Below are positions 12,891 to 21,323 of a DNA stretch of 64,000 bases, piece by piece. A program made the translations under genes and the position numbers. The notes under the pieces are model-generated. The model was given only the letters and a program-made list of their open reading frames with translations, searched no databases and was not told where the DNA came from. The stretch is from Planctomycetota bacterium (GTDB lineage: Bacteria > Planctomycetota > SZUA-567 > H5-PLA8). Within the stretch, counting starts at the first letter, position 1; the number at the start of each line of letters is the position of its first letter. Where the stretch lies: positions 2,909,201 to 2,973,200 of the forward strand of contig JABTUM010000001.1 of NCBI GenBank assembly GCA_015075375.1, written 5' to 3'.

Positions 12891-14369
12891 ATGGATCCGC
12901 GCGTCGCCGACACCATCGTGGCGCTTTCGAGCACCCTGCCGGCGGCCTCGCGGCCGGGGGAAGCCTATCGGGCGATTGTGCGCCTCTCCGGGCCGCGGGC
13001 GCTGGAACTCGCAGCGACGGTCCTTGAAACTCCAGGCGACGGCACAGGCCTTTGCACGCTGCCCGGGCGCGGCTGGCGGCGGCTTTCCGGAAATCTGAGG
13101 CTCCGGCCCGGGCGCATGCCGGCGAGCGCCTGGGTCATGCCCGGACCGCACTCGTACACGCGCCAGGATGTCGTGGAACTGCACGTGCCCGCGCTCCCAG
13201 TTCTGGTCTCCGAACTCCTCGATGCGCTCTTGGCCGCAGGTGCACGCGCCGCGCAACCGGGCGAGTTTACACGCCGCGCGCTCCTCAACGGCCGCTTGAC
13301 GCTGGCTCAAGCCGAAGCGGTCGGCGCACTGATTGCCGCCGGCGACGCCGATTCCGCACGCGCCTTGGCGGCCCGATCGGCCGGTCAGGAACGCTCCGAA
13401 CGCCAGGCGTTGCGCGAGGATCTCGAGGCGCTGCTGGGGCTGCTTGAACTGGGCCTCGACTTCAGCCAGGAAGACGCGCATTTCATGGACCGGCCGGAAC
13501 TGCTCGCTCGTGCGCGCGCGCTCGCCGTTCGAGCGCGCCAGGCCGCGGAACTCGAAGCGGGCGAACCGGCCGCCGCCGCTCAGCGCGCGCCGCGCGCGGT
13601 CCTGGTTGGGCCGGCCAACGCGGGGAAAAGCTCCCTCTTTAATGCGCTCCTGGGGCGCGATCGGGCGCTGGTGGACGCCGCGGCGCACACCACGCGCGAT
13701 CCCGTCGAAGCGCCGTTTTTCGGCGCGGACGGCTCCACGTTAACGCTTGTCGATACCGCCGGCCTGGGGGCCGCCCACGGTGGCGCGTCGCTCGTCGCCC
13801 TCGCGCAGGACGCCACGGCGCGCGCCGCGCGCGCGGCCGATCTGCTGCTCTGGGTGTTGCCCGCCGACGCGCCGGAGGCGCTCGAAGCGTGCTCGGCGCT
13901 CGAGGAATTGGGATTGCACACGCGCCCCGCGGCGAGCCGGATTCTGTGGAGCAAAGCCGACCTCGCGCCACGTCCGGAGAGCGCGGCGGCGCGGGAACTC
14001 GAGAACCGGCTCAAAACCAGCGTGGACGACCGCTTCGCGCCGGCACTGGCCGTCTCCGCGCATTCCGGCATAAGGCTAGAGGAACTGCGGGCGTGGTTAA
14101 GCGAGCAGCAGCGCGCGCTGAACGGGCGGGTTGCGGCGGCACGGCAAGCGGGTGCGGCGGCGGCCCGGCGCGCGCTTCAGGCGGCCGCCGAGGCGCTGGA
14201 ACGAGCGGCCGAGGCGCTGGCGGCGGGGCTGGGCGAAGACGCGGCGGCGGTGGAACTTCGGGAAGCCGTCCACGCCTTGGTGGAAGCCGATGGCGTCTTC
14301 CTGCGCCACGATGCGCTGACCGAGTCGTTGCTGGACCGTATTTTTACCCAATTCTGCATTGGTAAGTAG
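12891..14369 (+). CDS. mnmE: tRNA uridine-5-carboxymethylaminomethyl modification GTPase MnmE (TrmE)
   Basis: MnmE works with MnmG to modify the wobble U34 of certain tRNAs. The 492-residue frame fits the family (about 450-490). The N-terminal folate-binding domain shows SYTRQDVVELH and AQPGEFTRRALLNGR followed by LTLAQAEAV, all near-diagnostic. The inserted G domain has P-loop GPANAGKSS (about 240), AHTTRDP as switch I and DTAGLG as the G3 motif. The protein ends in FCIGK, the conserved C-terminal Cys motif (Cys489). ATG 12891 begins at MDPRVADTIVAL, which matches the usual DTI start; no strong ribosome binding site precedes it. It follows the tRNA-Cys gene by 92 bp. Confidence 0.96.
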   Translation: MDPRVADTIVALSSTLPAASRPGEAYRAIVRLSGPRALELAATVLETPGDGTGLCTLPGRGWRRLSGNLRLRPGRMPASAWVMPGPHSYTRQDVVELHVPALPVLVSELLDALLAAGARAAQPGEFTRRALLNGRLTLAQAEAVGALIAAGDADSARALAARSAGQERSERQALREDLEALLGLLELGLDFSQEDAHFMDRPELLARARALAVRARQAAELEAGEPAAAAQRAPRAVLVGPANAGKSSLFNALLGRDRALVDAAAHTTRDPVEAPFFGADGSTLTLVDTAGLGAAHGGASLVALAQDATARAARAADLLLWVLPADAPEALEACSALEELGLHTRPAASRILWSKADLAPRPESAAARELENRLKTSVDDRFAPALAVSAHSGIRLEELRAWLSEQQRALNGRVAAARQAGAAAARRALQAAAEALERAAEALAAGLGEDAAAVELREAVHALVEADGVFLRHDALTESLLDRIFTQFCIGK

Positions 14370-15163
14370 GTTCCACGCCAACTTGCACCTAGTGCAGGAT
14401 TGAATCTTCACCTTGGTATGGACTAAACATGAAGGCCGAGCGGAACAGGAGAGTCCCGTTAGGTTTCGTATAAAGGCGGGCAGTCCTCAGCGGCGAGACT
14501 CCACGCCAACCTTGGGCTTTTTTAAGCTTAGGAAAGCCTGCGAGCCGAGCGCCGGAAAAGCGGATTGGTTTACTGAAATGCGCTGAATTTTTTGCGCGGA
14601 GCGCTTGCAAATTCGAGCATCATGGGAACGCTCGATGATGAATTGAGTAAGGCGCTGTGCGAAGTACTTCCCAGTTCCATCGGGCTTCGCGCGTGGACAT
14701 TTTTCGGAGCGCACAAAGCGCACGACGAGCGCAAGGCGCGCGCGGATCACGATGGTGTAACTTGTTTATAACGAATCAGTTAAGTGACTCCAAGAGCGTT
14801 GGGTCCAGGTTTGGCGCGCGAGCCTCGCAACGGCGCGCGAATGCGGATCGGCGACGAACGCGTGGGAGTTGTTGATGCAATTTATGTCGCATTTCCGGAA
14901 AAGAAATTCTTGCGTTCGCACGTGGTTTTTCTAGAATAGCCCGTGCCAGCAAATCGAAGAAGTCAGTGGATGGCTGGCCACGCCGTGCGGTTCGTACGCG
15001 GCCTCATTCGCAAGCGCGGAATGGTTCATCGGCGGCTCGCTTTACAGCGCTGACCGCAGGGGGCTTTACCGTCCGTTTGGGGGTTTGGGCCAAGGAGATC
15101 GCTGGCATTTGAGGTAGGCTTTAGGGTGTTGATCCGCTGTTTTTGGGCGGACGCATTGGGGGG
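14370..15163. other. Gene-free, AT-richer stretch
   Basis: About 790 bp between mnmE and the J-domain gene without a convincing gene. Short overlapping ORFs on both strands (73-87 codons) lack family features and ribosome binding sites. TCCACGCCAAC occurs at about 14371 and again at about 14501. Composition is clearly less GC-rich than the genes around it. It could be decayed foreign DNA, an untranslated RNA or a long leader; none of these is shown. Confidence 0.5.
14910..14937 (+). promoter_or_regulatory. Candidate sigma-70-type promoter
   Basis: TTGCGT, a 16-bp spacer and TAGAAT, in the AT-rich gap and pointing toward the J-domain gene 227 bp downstream. The match is by eye only. Confidence 0.35.
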
Positions 15164-15988
15164 ATGACCGTGCTCACCGAGTCGTTTACCGAGATGATCA
15201 ATTACTACGAGGTGCTGGAGGTCAGCCCCGAAGCGGAAGCTGAAGAAATTAAGCGTTCGTTCCGCCGCTTGGCTAAGAAGTACCACCCCGATCATAATTC
15301 CGGTAATACGAAGTGGGCCGAAGCCAAAATGCGCGTGCTGCTGCGCGCGTACGACACGCTGATGAACGCGTCGGAGCGGACGGAGTACGACAACCGCCTG
15401 CGCCCGTACCTCAAGGCGAGCCGCGATCCCTACAAGGAAAACCTGGCCAAGCGCTGCGAAGATCCGGCCGCTCAGGCCCGGCTGGTCCTTTACAGCCTGC
15501 TCAACGATACGCCGAAGGATGCCGTCGAGATCTACGAGCGGATGCGGGCGAAGGACAAGAATTTCGAGGTCTGGCAGTTCCTGGACCATAAGGACTATCT
15601 CGACTGCGAATTCCTGCTGGGCGAGGAGTACGAGCGCCAGGGGAAATGGCAGGCGGCGCTGCGCTTCTACGAGAACGTGTACAACGAAGAGCGCAACAGC
15701 CCGATGCGCTTCTTCCTCGAAGAGGTGAAGGACCGCATCCGGGACATCTACTGCAAGAAGGTCGCGCGCCGCTGCAAGCCGCTCGACGCCGTCAAGGTGT
15801 ACGAGAAGGTGATGGGCATGGGCGTGAGCAAGAAGACCGAGGCGTACCTGCATAAGAAGATCGCGGAGAGCTACTTCAAGGCGAGCCTGGAGAAGAAGGC
15901 GCGGCTGCACCTCAAGCGCGCGTTCGAACTGGAGCCGAAGCTGAAGGGCGCGCAGAAGATCTGCGAAAAGCTCTCGATGCGCAGCTAG
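15164..15988 (+). CDS. J-domain (DnaJ-like) protein with helical C-terminal region
   Basis: The N-terminal 70 residues are a J domain: NYYEVLEVSPEAEAEEIKRS, then KKYHPDHNSG with the essential HPD tripeptide and a RTEYDNRL ending. J domains stimulate the ATPase of DnaK-type Hsp70. There is no glycine/phenylalanine region or zinc-finger domain, so it is a class III J protein rather than DnaJ itself. The remaining 200 residues are charged and helical with TPR-like spacing (GEEYERQGKWQAALRFYENV; SYFKASLEKKARLHLKRAF). ATG 15164 is the preferred start, although the GGGGGG directly before it is too close to be ideal; TTG 15143 or ATG 15194 are possible. The client is unknown. Confidence 0.85.
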   Translation: MTVLTESFTEMINYYEVLEVSPEAEAEEIKRSFRRLAKKYHPDHNSGNTKWAEAKMRVLLRAYDTLMNASERTEYDNRLRPYLKASRDPYKENLAKRCEDPAAQARLVLYSLLNDTPKDAVEIYERMRAKDKNFEVWQFLDHKDYLDCEFLLGEEYERQGKWQAALRFYENVYNEERNSPMRFFLEEVKDRIRDIYCKKVARRCKPLDAVKVYEKVMGMGVSKKTEAYLHKKIAESYFKASLEKKARLHLKRAFELEPKLKGAQKICEKLSMRS

Positions 15989-16027
15989 TTTTGAGCCCCG
16001 TGGGCGAACCCGACGGGACCCAGACCG

Positions 16028-16063
16028 CCGCTCCCTGACCGCACCAGGGAGCGGTTTTATTTT
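16028..16063 (+). terminator. Rho-independent terminator after the J-domain gene
   Basis: A perfect 10-bp stem CCGCTCCCTG/CAGGGAGCGG with a 7-nt loop, followed by TTTTATTTT. It separates the J-domain gene from gmk. Confidence 0.93.
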
Positions 16064-16132
16064 GGGGCTGCCAGGCCCCCGGCGCGACGGACTGGCACGG
16101 ACCCGGCGGGCCGGGTATAACTGGCCGCTTCC

Positions 16133-16771
16133 ATGGGCGCCCCCGGCGGTATCTTCTTTCTGGTGGCCGGCCCGTCCGGCGCGGGCAAGACCACGCTGCT
16201 GAAGCGGTTGCTCGAAGCCGAGGCCCGGCTGGAGAAGGACATTTCGGTCACTACGCGCGCGCCGCGGCCGGGCGAGGCCGATGGCGTGGCGTATCGTTTT
16301 TGGGACCGGGCGCGTTTCGAGCGCGAGTTGGCGGCGGGTGCGTTCTTAGAGCACGCGGTGGTTTTCGGCCGCGACTTTTACGGGACGCTGCGCGCGCAGG
16401 TCGAGGCGAAGTTGGACGCGGGCATCGACGTCGTGAAGGACATCGACGTGCAGGGCGTCGCGCAGGTGCGCAAGGTCTGGCCGTATCCGCGCACGGTGGC
16501 GATCTTCGTGACGCCTCCGACGCCGGCGGAACTGGAACGGCGGTTGAAAGACCGCGGGACGGAAGACGCGGCGACGGTGGCCCGGCGGCTGGCGACGGCG
16601 CGGGCCGAAGTCGCGCGCATCGGCGAATACGAGTATCTGGTCCGCAACGATACCGTCGAACGGGCGGTGGCGGACCTGCAGGCGATCCGGCGGGCCGAGC
16701 ACCTGCGGCGCGAGCGCGACGAACGCGCTTTTCGCGCGAACTGGGAACCGGCCGCTCAGGGCGGGACGTAG
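16133..16771 (+). CDS. gmk: Guanylate kinase
   Basis: Converts GMP and ATP to GDP and ADP. The 212-residue length fits the family. The P-loop GPSGAGKT lies at 13-20. The GMP-binding segment shows SVTTRAPRPGEADGVAYRFW, FLEHAVVFGRDFYGT and an IDVQGVAQVRK strand; in most homologues the last begins LEIDVQGA. The lid VTPPTPAELERRLKDRGTED and the closing NDTVERAVADL are standard. It is first in the conserved gmk-rpoZ-coaC order, 14 bp before rpoZ. Confidence 0.96.
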   Translation: MGAPGGIFFLVAGPSGAGKTTLLKRLLEAEARLEKDISVTTRAPRPGEADGVAYRFWDRARFERELAAGAFLEHAVVFGRDFYGTLRAQVEAKLDAGIDVVKDIDVQGVAQVRKVWPYPRTVAIFVTPPTPAELERRLKDRGTEDAATVARRLATARAEVARIGEYEYLVRNDTVERAVADLQAIRRAEHLRRERDERAFRANWEPAAQGGT

Positions 16772-16785
16772 CAGAGGAGACGAAC

Positions 16786-17124
16786 GTGGCCATTACTCCG
16801 GACACTCAGGCGAAGATTCTGGCGAAGTGCGGGAGCACCTACAAGGCGGTGGTGTTGTTCCAGCGCCGCATGCGCGAACTCGTGCGCGGGCTGCCGCCGC
16901 TGCTGGACGTCAAGATCGAGGAAGAACAGGATCTCTGGGACCTCGTCGCGCGCGAGATTCTCGAGGGCAAGGTCGATCTGATCATTGGCGAAGAAGCCGA
17001 GAAGATCCGCCGCGAGCAGGCCGCCAAGGAAGAAGCCGAGTTGCCGAAGGAAGCCGCGGCCGCTCCTGCGCCGGCGCCCGCTCCGGTGGCCCCCGCGCCC
17101 GAGAAGCCGCTGGGTCTCGAGTAA
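16786..17124 (+). CDS. rpoZ: RNA polymerase omega subunit (divergent)
   Basis: A small protein of 112 residues starting at GTG 16786 with AGGAGA 5 nt upstream. Omega supports assembly of the beta' subunit of RNA polymerase. The identity rests mainly on location: it sits between gmk and coaC, a widely conserved order. The sequence is compatible, with a helical core (AKCGSTYKAVVLFQRRMREL; LWDLVAREILEGKVDLIIGE) and an Ala/Pro-rich tail. It is divergent, lacking the strongest proteobacterial RpoZ motifs, so an unrelated small helical protein cannot be fully excluded. Confidence 0.75.
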   Translation: MAITPDTQAKILAKCGSTYKAVVLFQRRMRELVRGLPPLLDVKIEEEQDLWDLVAREILEGKVDLIIGEEAEKIRREQAAKEEAELPKEAAAAPAPAPAPVAPAPEKPLGLE

Positions 17125-17164
17125 GTCCGGCTAGCGCTCGCAGCATCCTGCCGAGGGCCGCACC

Positions 17165-17827
17165 GTGACCGAGGCCAAACCGCCGCGTCTGGAAGGCAAG
17201 CGCATCCTGCTCGGCGTGGGCGGCGGGATTGCCGCCTACAAAGTCTGCGATCTCGCCAGCCGCCTGGTCAAAGAGCGCGCCGTAGTCACGGCCGTCATGA
17301 CGCGCAGCGCGCGGCGGTTCGTTACTCCTTACACCTTCGAGGCGCTCACCGGGCGGCCCTGCCTGACCGGGCAGTTCCGGCGGCTCGAGCCCGGCCGGAC
17401 GCCGTATCCGCACATCGATCCGGCGCGCGAAGCCGACCTGGTGGTCCTCGCGCCGGCGACGGCGAACTTGATCGCGCGCTTGGCGCACGGTCTGGCCGAC
17501 GATCTCCTGTCCACTTTGATGCTCAGCGTCCGCGCGCCCGTCCTGATCTGCCCTGCGATGAACGTGCAGATGTGGGAACACCCCGCGACGCGGCGCAACG
17601 TCCGCACGCTGGTGGGCTTCGGGCATCGCGTGCTGGGTCCGTCGAAGGGCGATCTGGCCTGCGGGATGACGGGCGCGGGGCGTTTGGTCGAGCCCGCGGA
17701 GATCGTGGAAGCGCTGGTGAAACTGCTGGGCGAGAAGTCGCCCGCGTCGCCGGTACCGGGTTTCAAATCCGCCGGGCGCAGCCAGCGCACGCCGCGTTCG
17801 CGCAAACGCAAACCGCCCAAAGAGTGA
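17165..17827 (+). CDS. coaC: Phosphopantothenoylcysteine decarboxylase (CoaC-type flavoprotein), no CoaB domain
   Basis: A coenzyme A biosynthesis enzyme of the HFCD flavoprotein family. It begins with the FMN-binding strand GKRILLGVGGGIAAYK (about 11-26). It carries the active-site histidine segment PHIDPARE, the ADLVVLAPATANLIA stretch, PAMNVQMW (the PAMN substrate clamp) and LACGMTGAGRL, the flexible flap with its cysteine. Length is 220 residues. Bacterial Dfp is usually a fused CoaBC of about 400 residues; the synthetase half is absent, and the frame ends in a basic tail. The start is GTG 17165. It follows rpoZ by 40 bp. CoaB must be encoded elsewhere if the pathway is complete. Confidence 0.9.
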   Translation: MTEAKPPRLEGKRILLGVGGGIAAYKVCDLASRLVKERAVVTAVMTRSARRFVTPYTFEALTGRPCLTGQFRRLEPGRTPYPHIDPAREADLVVLAPATANLIARLAHGLADDLLSTLMLSVRAPVLICPAMNVQMWEHPATRRNVRTLVGFGHRVLGPSKGDLACGMTGAGRLVEPAEIVEALVKLLGEKSPASPVPGFKSAGRSQRTPRSRKRKPPKE

Positions 17828-17848
17828 GCCGCGCTTTCGCGCCGATCG

Positions 17849-18751
17849 CTATTCCGTCGGCTCCACGTGCACGGCTACATCCAGCACACCCAGCGCGCTC
17901 TGCATCAGCGCGTCTTTGACGCGGTGCGCGATCGCGTGCCCTTCGCGCACGCTCAGGTCGCCGTTCACCCGAATCTGCAAATCGACGAAGTAGGCCAGCC
18001 CCGACTTGAGCACTTTGCACTTGTCGAGCGCGCGGACGCCTTCGATCTGCGCGGCGAGGCGGCGGACCTCGGCTTCGACCTCCGGCGGCGGCGCGGTGTC
18101 CATCACCTCGCGCACGGCGGTGCGCAAGAGCTTCACGCCGTTGAAGAGGATTACGCCGCAGGCCAGCAGCGCGGCCCAATCGTCGGCGGCTTCGTAGCCC
18201 GGGCCGAGGTACCAGGCCAGTCCGATGCCCACGAACGCGGCGAGGCTGGTGAGCGCGTCGCTGCGGTGGTGCCATGCGTCGCTCCGGATGGCGGTGCTGC
18301 CGACATCTCGGGCGACCTGGTCGCCGAAGCGAAAGAGCGCTTCCTTCGCGGCGACGACGGCGACGAGCACCAGCAAGGTCCACGGAGCCGGGGCGTGGTG
18401 CGGCGTCAGGATCTCGCGGACGCTCTGCACGCCGATCAGGACCGCGCCGCCCAGCAGTGCGAGGGCCGCGGCCAGCGCCGAGAGCGCTTCGGCTTTGCCG
18501 TGCCCGAAGGGATGTTCCTCGTCCGGCGGCGCGGCGGCGATACGCAGGCCCTGCCAGACGGCCAGCGCGGAGAAGATATCGAGGATCGATTCGAGCCCGT
18601 CGGCGATCAGCGCGTAGGCGTTGCCCAGGATGCCGGCGGCAATCTTAACCGCGGCCAGGAGCGAACTGACGGCGATGCCGATCAGCGTGGCGCGGACGCC
18701 GCGTGCGGCGGCCGCGCGCAATGCGGCGGGCGAAGCGGGAGATTCGGGCAC
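17849..18751 (-). CDS. Cation diffusion facilitator (CDF) metal exporter
   Basis: A 300-residue membrane transporter that exchanges protons for divalent metal (Zn2+, Fe2+, Mn2+ and others). Signature features are NAYALIADGLESILDIFSAL, with metal-site aspartates near 51 and 58, DEEHPFGHGKAEALSALAAA (about 77-96), and the second metal-site helix DAWHHRSDALTS. The C-terminal cytoplasmic domain (about 215-300; VDLQIRVNGDLSVREGHAIA) matches the ferredoxin-like dimerisation domain. It lies 27 bp after the sulfatase gene on the same strand, so the two may be co-transcribed. The metal specificity cannot be read with confidence. Confidence 0.94.
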   Translation of the reverse strand: MPESPASPAALRAAAARGVRATLIGIAVSSLLAAVKIAAGILGNAYALIADGLESILDIFSALAVWQGLRIAAAPPDEEHPFGHGKAEALSALAAALALLGGAVLIGVQSVREILTPHHAPAPWTLLVLVAVVAAKEALFRFGDQVARDVGSTAIRSDAWHHRSDALTSLAAFVGIGLAWYLGPGYEAADDWAALLACGVILFNGVKLLRTAVREVMDTAPPPEVEAEVRRLAAQIEGVRALDKCKVLKSGLAYFVDLQIRVNGDLSVREGHAIAHRVKDALMQSALGVLDVAVHVEPTE

Positions 18752-18778
18752 GCGAGGGTTTTAACGCAGTGCCGCGCG

Positions 18779-20164
18779 CTACGCCTTGGCTTTCCCGTCC
18801 AGCGCCGTGACGCCTTGCGCTTCGGGCACGAAATCGCGTTTCCAGCGCGCCTCCAGCGCCGCGCGCCAGGTCTCCGCCGCGGCGGTCAGTTCGCGGGCCA
18901 GATCGGGGTGCTTATCCTTTAAATTCGTGCGTTCGCCCATATCGGCTTCGAGATCGCTGAGGTGCACGCTGTCTTCGGGCGGCGCGCCTTCGACCAGTTG
19001 GCCGTGGAGCACCAGCTTCCACTTGCCGCGCCGGACGGCCGTCTGCCCGTTCATCTCCCAGTAAAGGTCGGTGTTCGCATGCGGCGAGGGCTTACCTTCG
19101 GCGAGCATGGGCAGAAGATCGGAGCCGTCGAGCTCGTAGGCGGACGGATCGCCGCCCGCTGCGCGCAGCAGCGTGGGGAAGACGTCCATCGCCGCACCGA
19201 TGCCGTTCGATCCGCTGAGCACCTGCCCGCCCGGAATCCGCGCCGGCCAGGACCAGATCCCCGGCACGCGCATCCCGCCTTCGTAGAGGCTGAACTTATG
19301 CCCCTTCAGCTTGCCGGCCGTGCCGCCGTAGTACGGATCGCTGCGCCCGTCGAGCCAGTTGCGCGTCTCGCGCGAAGGCCCGTTGTCGGCCATGAAGAAC
19401 TGGCAGGTGTTCTCGTGCACGCCCAGGCGCACGAGTTCGGCGTTGATCTCGCCCACGGCGTCGTCGACGGCGGAGATCATCGCAGCCATGATGCGCCGGT
19501 CGGGGGCCAGGTGGGCGAAGCGGTCGACGTATTTCTTCGGCGCGTGCATCGGGTAATGCGGCGCGTTGAAGGGCAGGTAGAGGAAGAACGGGCGCCCGTC
19601 GCGCGCGGCCTGCCGGATCCAGGCGATGGCCTTCTCGACGATCAGTTCCGTGAAGTACGCGCCGTTCTCGAAGACCTCGCGCCCGTTGTCCCAAAGGTCG
19701 TGGGTCGGGTTGATGCCCGGGCCGGGTTTGTTCATGCCCCAGTAGAAGATGTGCGAGTAGTAATCGATGCAGCCGGCGAGGTGCCCGTACCACGTGTCGA
19801 AGCCGTGGCTTTGCGGTTGGCAGGCTTCGAGCGTTCCCAAGTGCCATTTGCCGAAGAGCGCCGTCTGGTAGCCCAGTTTTTTGAGCGCCTTGGGCATCGC
19901 GGGGACGCTGGAGGGCAACCCCGTGGCCGTGCGGTGCCCGGCCAGGATCGCGCGGACGCCGGCGTGGCCCGGGTAGCGTCCGGTCAAGAGCGATGCGCGC
20001 GACGGGCTGCAGACGGGGGAGTTGCTGTACCAGTCGGCGCAGCGCGCGCCGCGAGCGGCCAAGGCGTCGAGGTGCGGCGTCACGAAATCCGTCGCACCCA
20101 TGCACGAAAGATCGCCGTAGCCCTGATCGTCGGTGAGGTACACGATGAAATTCGGCTTGGGCAT
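18779..20164 (-). CDS. Type I sulfatase (formylglycine-dependent, arylsulfatase family)
   Basis: A 461-residue hydrolase that removes sulfate esters, typically from polysaccharides or aryl sulfates. It opens with NFIVYLTDDQGYGDLSCMG, where the double aspartate binds Ca2+. It carries the modification motif CSPSRASLLTGR, with Cys52 as the residue expected to be converted to formylglycine. Further conserved parts are LFGKWHLGT, a FFLYLPFNAPHYPMHAP segment and FFMADNGPSRETR before a GGMRVPGI motif. No signal peptide is visible, which is unusual for an enzyme of extracellular substrates; a cytoplasmic role or a mis-set start is possible, but no better upstream start was seen. No formylglycine-generating enzyme lies in the window. 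Confidence 0.95.
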   Translation of the reverse strand: MPKPNFIVYLTDDQGYGDLSCMGATDFVTPHLDALAARGARCADWYSNSPVCSPSRASLLTGRYPGHAGVRAILAGHRTATGLPSSVPAMPKALKKLGYQTALFGKWHLGTLEACQPQSHGFDTWYGHLAGCIDYYSHIFYWGMNKPGPGINPTHDLWDNGREVFENGAYFTELIVEKAIAWIRQAARDGRPFFLYLPFNAPHYPMHAPKKYVDRFAHLAPDRRIMAAMISAVDDAVGEINAELVRLGVHENTCQFFMADNGPSRETRNWLDGRSDPYYGGTAGKLKGHKFSLYEGGMRVPGIWSWPARIPGGQVLSGSNGIGAAMDVFPTLLRAAGGDPSAYELDGSDLLPMLAEGKPSPHANTDLYWEMNGQTAVRRGKWKLVLHGQLVEGAPPEDSVHLSDLEADMGERTNLKDKHPDLARELTAAAETWRAALEARWKRDFVPEAQGVTALDGKAKA

Positions 20165-20298
20165 CTTCGGCGGCGCTCCTTTTGATTGGTACGGACAAAA
20201 GAGCCTACCGGCAGCGCATGGAAGTTGCCAGGCTCGCCCGCTGGCGCGCGTGCGCCGAAACCTCTTTTCTGCCGGGAACGATGAGCTAAAAACGGAGC

Positions 20299-21282
20299 AT
20301 GCGAAAACTCACACCCGACGAATTGCGCGCCTGCGCGCGCGGCTGCGTGCAAACTCGAGAGACCGGCGGCGCGCTGCAGTTTCTGCGCTTCGGGGACGCG
20401 GCCCTGAAGTACTACGCCCAGCGTGAAGGCTGGGAAGTTAGATCGCGCTGCCCGGCGGGCGTGCGGCTGGATTTCTTCACCGACGCCGATGTCGTGCGCG
20501 TCCGCGCGGACTTGCTGCCCGGCGCGCGCAAATGCGGCTACTTCGATCTGTACGCGGGCGGAATCTTTACCGGGACGCTGGGCGCGGCCGATGCGCCGGA
20601 CCGCCTGGAGGGGGAGTTGCCGTGCGGGCCGGCGGGTGTGCGCGAACGCCGCCGCGTGGAACTCTGGCTGCCGCATGCGCGGCCCACCTTGCTTCACGAA
20701 GTGGCGCTGCCGGATGGGGCAAGCTTCGAGCCGGCGCCGGTTCACGGAGCCGAGATGTTGTTTTTGGGCGATTCGATCACGCAAGGCATGGACGCTACGC
20801 ATCCTTCGTTCGGGTACGCGATGACGGCGACCCGCGCACGCGGCTGCGGGCACTTTAACTACGGAATCGGCGGCGCCGTTTTTGACGCGGAGAGCCTGCC
20901 CGAAGCGCCGCTGGCGGAGCCCCAAGGTATCGTGGTGGCCTACGGGACGAACGATTGGAGCAGCGGTCTTTCGACCGAACGGGCGCGCGATTATTTGAAA
21001 CGCGTGAGCGAGTTGTGGCCGCGCACGCCCGTCGCGGTGCTGGAACCGCTCTGGCGCACCGCCGCCGACGGCTCGGAAGGCAAGCCCAATAAAGATGGGC
21101 AGACTCTGGCTGCGTACCGCTTGGATTTGGCGCGCGTCGTTGCGGCGTTGGAGGGCATGACCTATATCGGCTGGCCCGACCTGCTTCCGCCCGGACCGGC
21201 TTTCCTCGTCGATGGCGTGCATCCGGGCGATACGGGGCACGTGGTGTATGGACAGAATCTGGCGGCGAAGATGCGGCCGTGA
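20299..21282 (+). CDS. SGNH/GDSL-family hydrolase
   Basis: A 327-residue esterase-like protein. The N-terminal 150 residues look like a beta-rich jelly-roll module (RKCGYFDLYAGGIFTGTLGA). The catalytic domain has block I FLGDSITQGMD (Ser159), block II glycine in YGIGGAVFD, block III YGTNDWSSG (Asn) and block V DGVHPGDTGH (Asp305, His308). The full Ser/Gly/Asn/His set is therefore intact. Architecture resembles carbohydrate esterases that remove acetyl groups, with an N-terminal jelly roll, but the substrate is not proven. No signal peptide is seen. It diverges from the sulfatase with 134 bp between them. The CGGAG before ATG 20299 supports the start. Confidence 0.9.
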   Translation: MRKLTPDELRACARGCVQTRETGGALQFLRFGDAALKYYAQREGWEVRSRCPAGVRLDFFTDADVVRVRADLLPGARKCGYFDLYAGGIFTGTLGAADAPDRLEGELPCGPAGVRERRRVELWLPHARPTLLHEVALPDGASFEPAPVHGAEMLFLGDSITQGMDATHPSFGYAMTATRARGCGHFNYGIGGAVFDAESLPEAPLAEPQGIVVAYGTNDWSSGLSTERARDYLKRVSELWPRTPVAVLEPLWRTAADGSEGKPNKDGQTLAAYRLDLARVVAALEGMTYIGWPDLLPPGPAFLVDGVHPGDTGHVVYGQNLAAKMRP

Positions 21283-21323
21283 GGCTCTTGTTTCGCCGGT
21301 ACCATACGGCGTAAATTGGGGCG

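Noticed and set aside
14487-14750. Possible small gene in the AT-rich gap
   Set aside because: Short overlapping ORFs on both strands lack ribosome binding sites, family motifs and consistent codon bias.
16786-17124. Unrelated small helical protein rather than omega
   Set aside because: The conserved gmk-rpoZ-coaC order and size favour omega; kept with reduced confidence.
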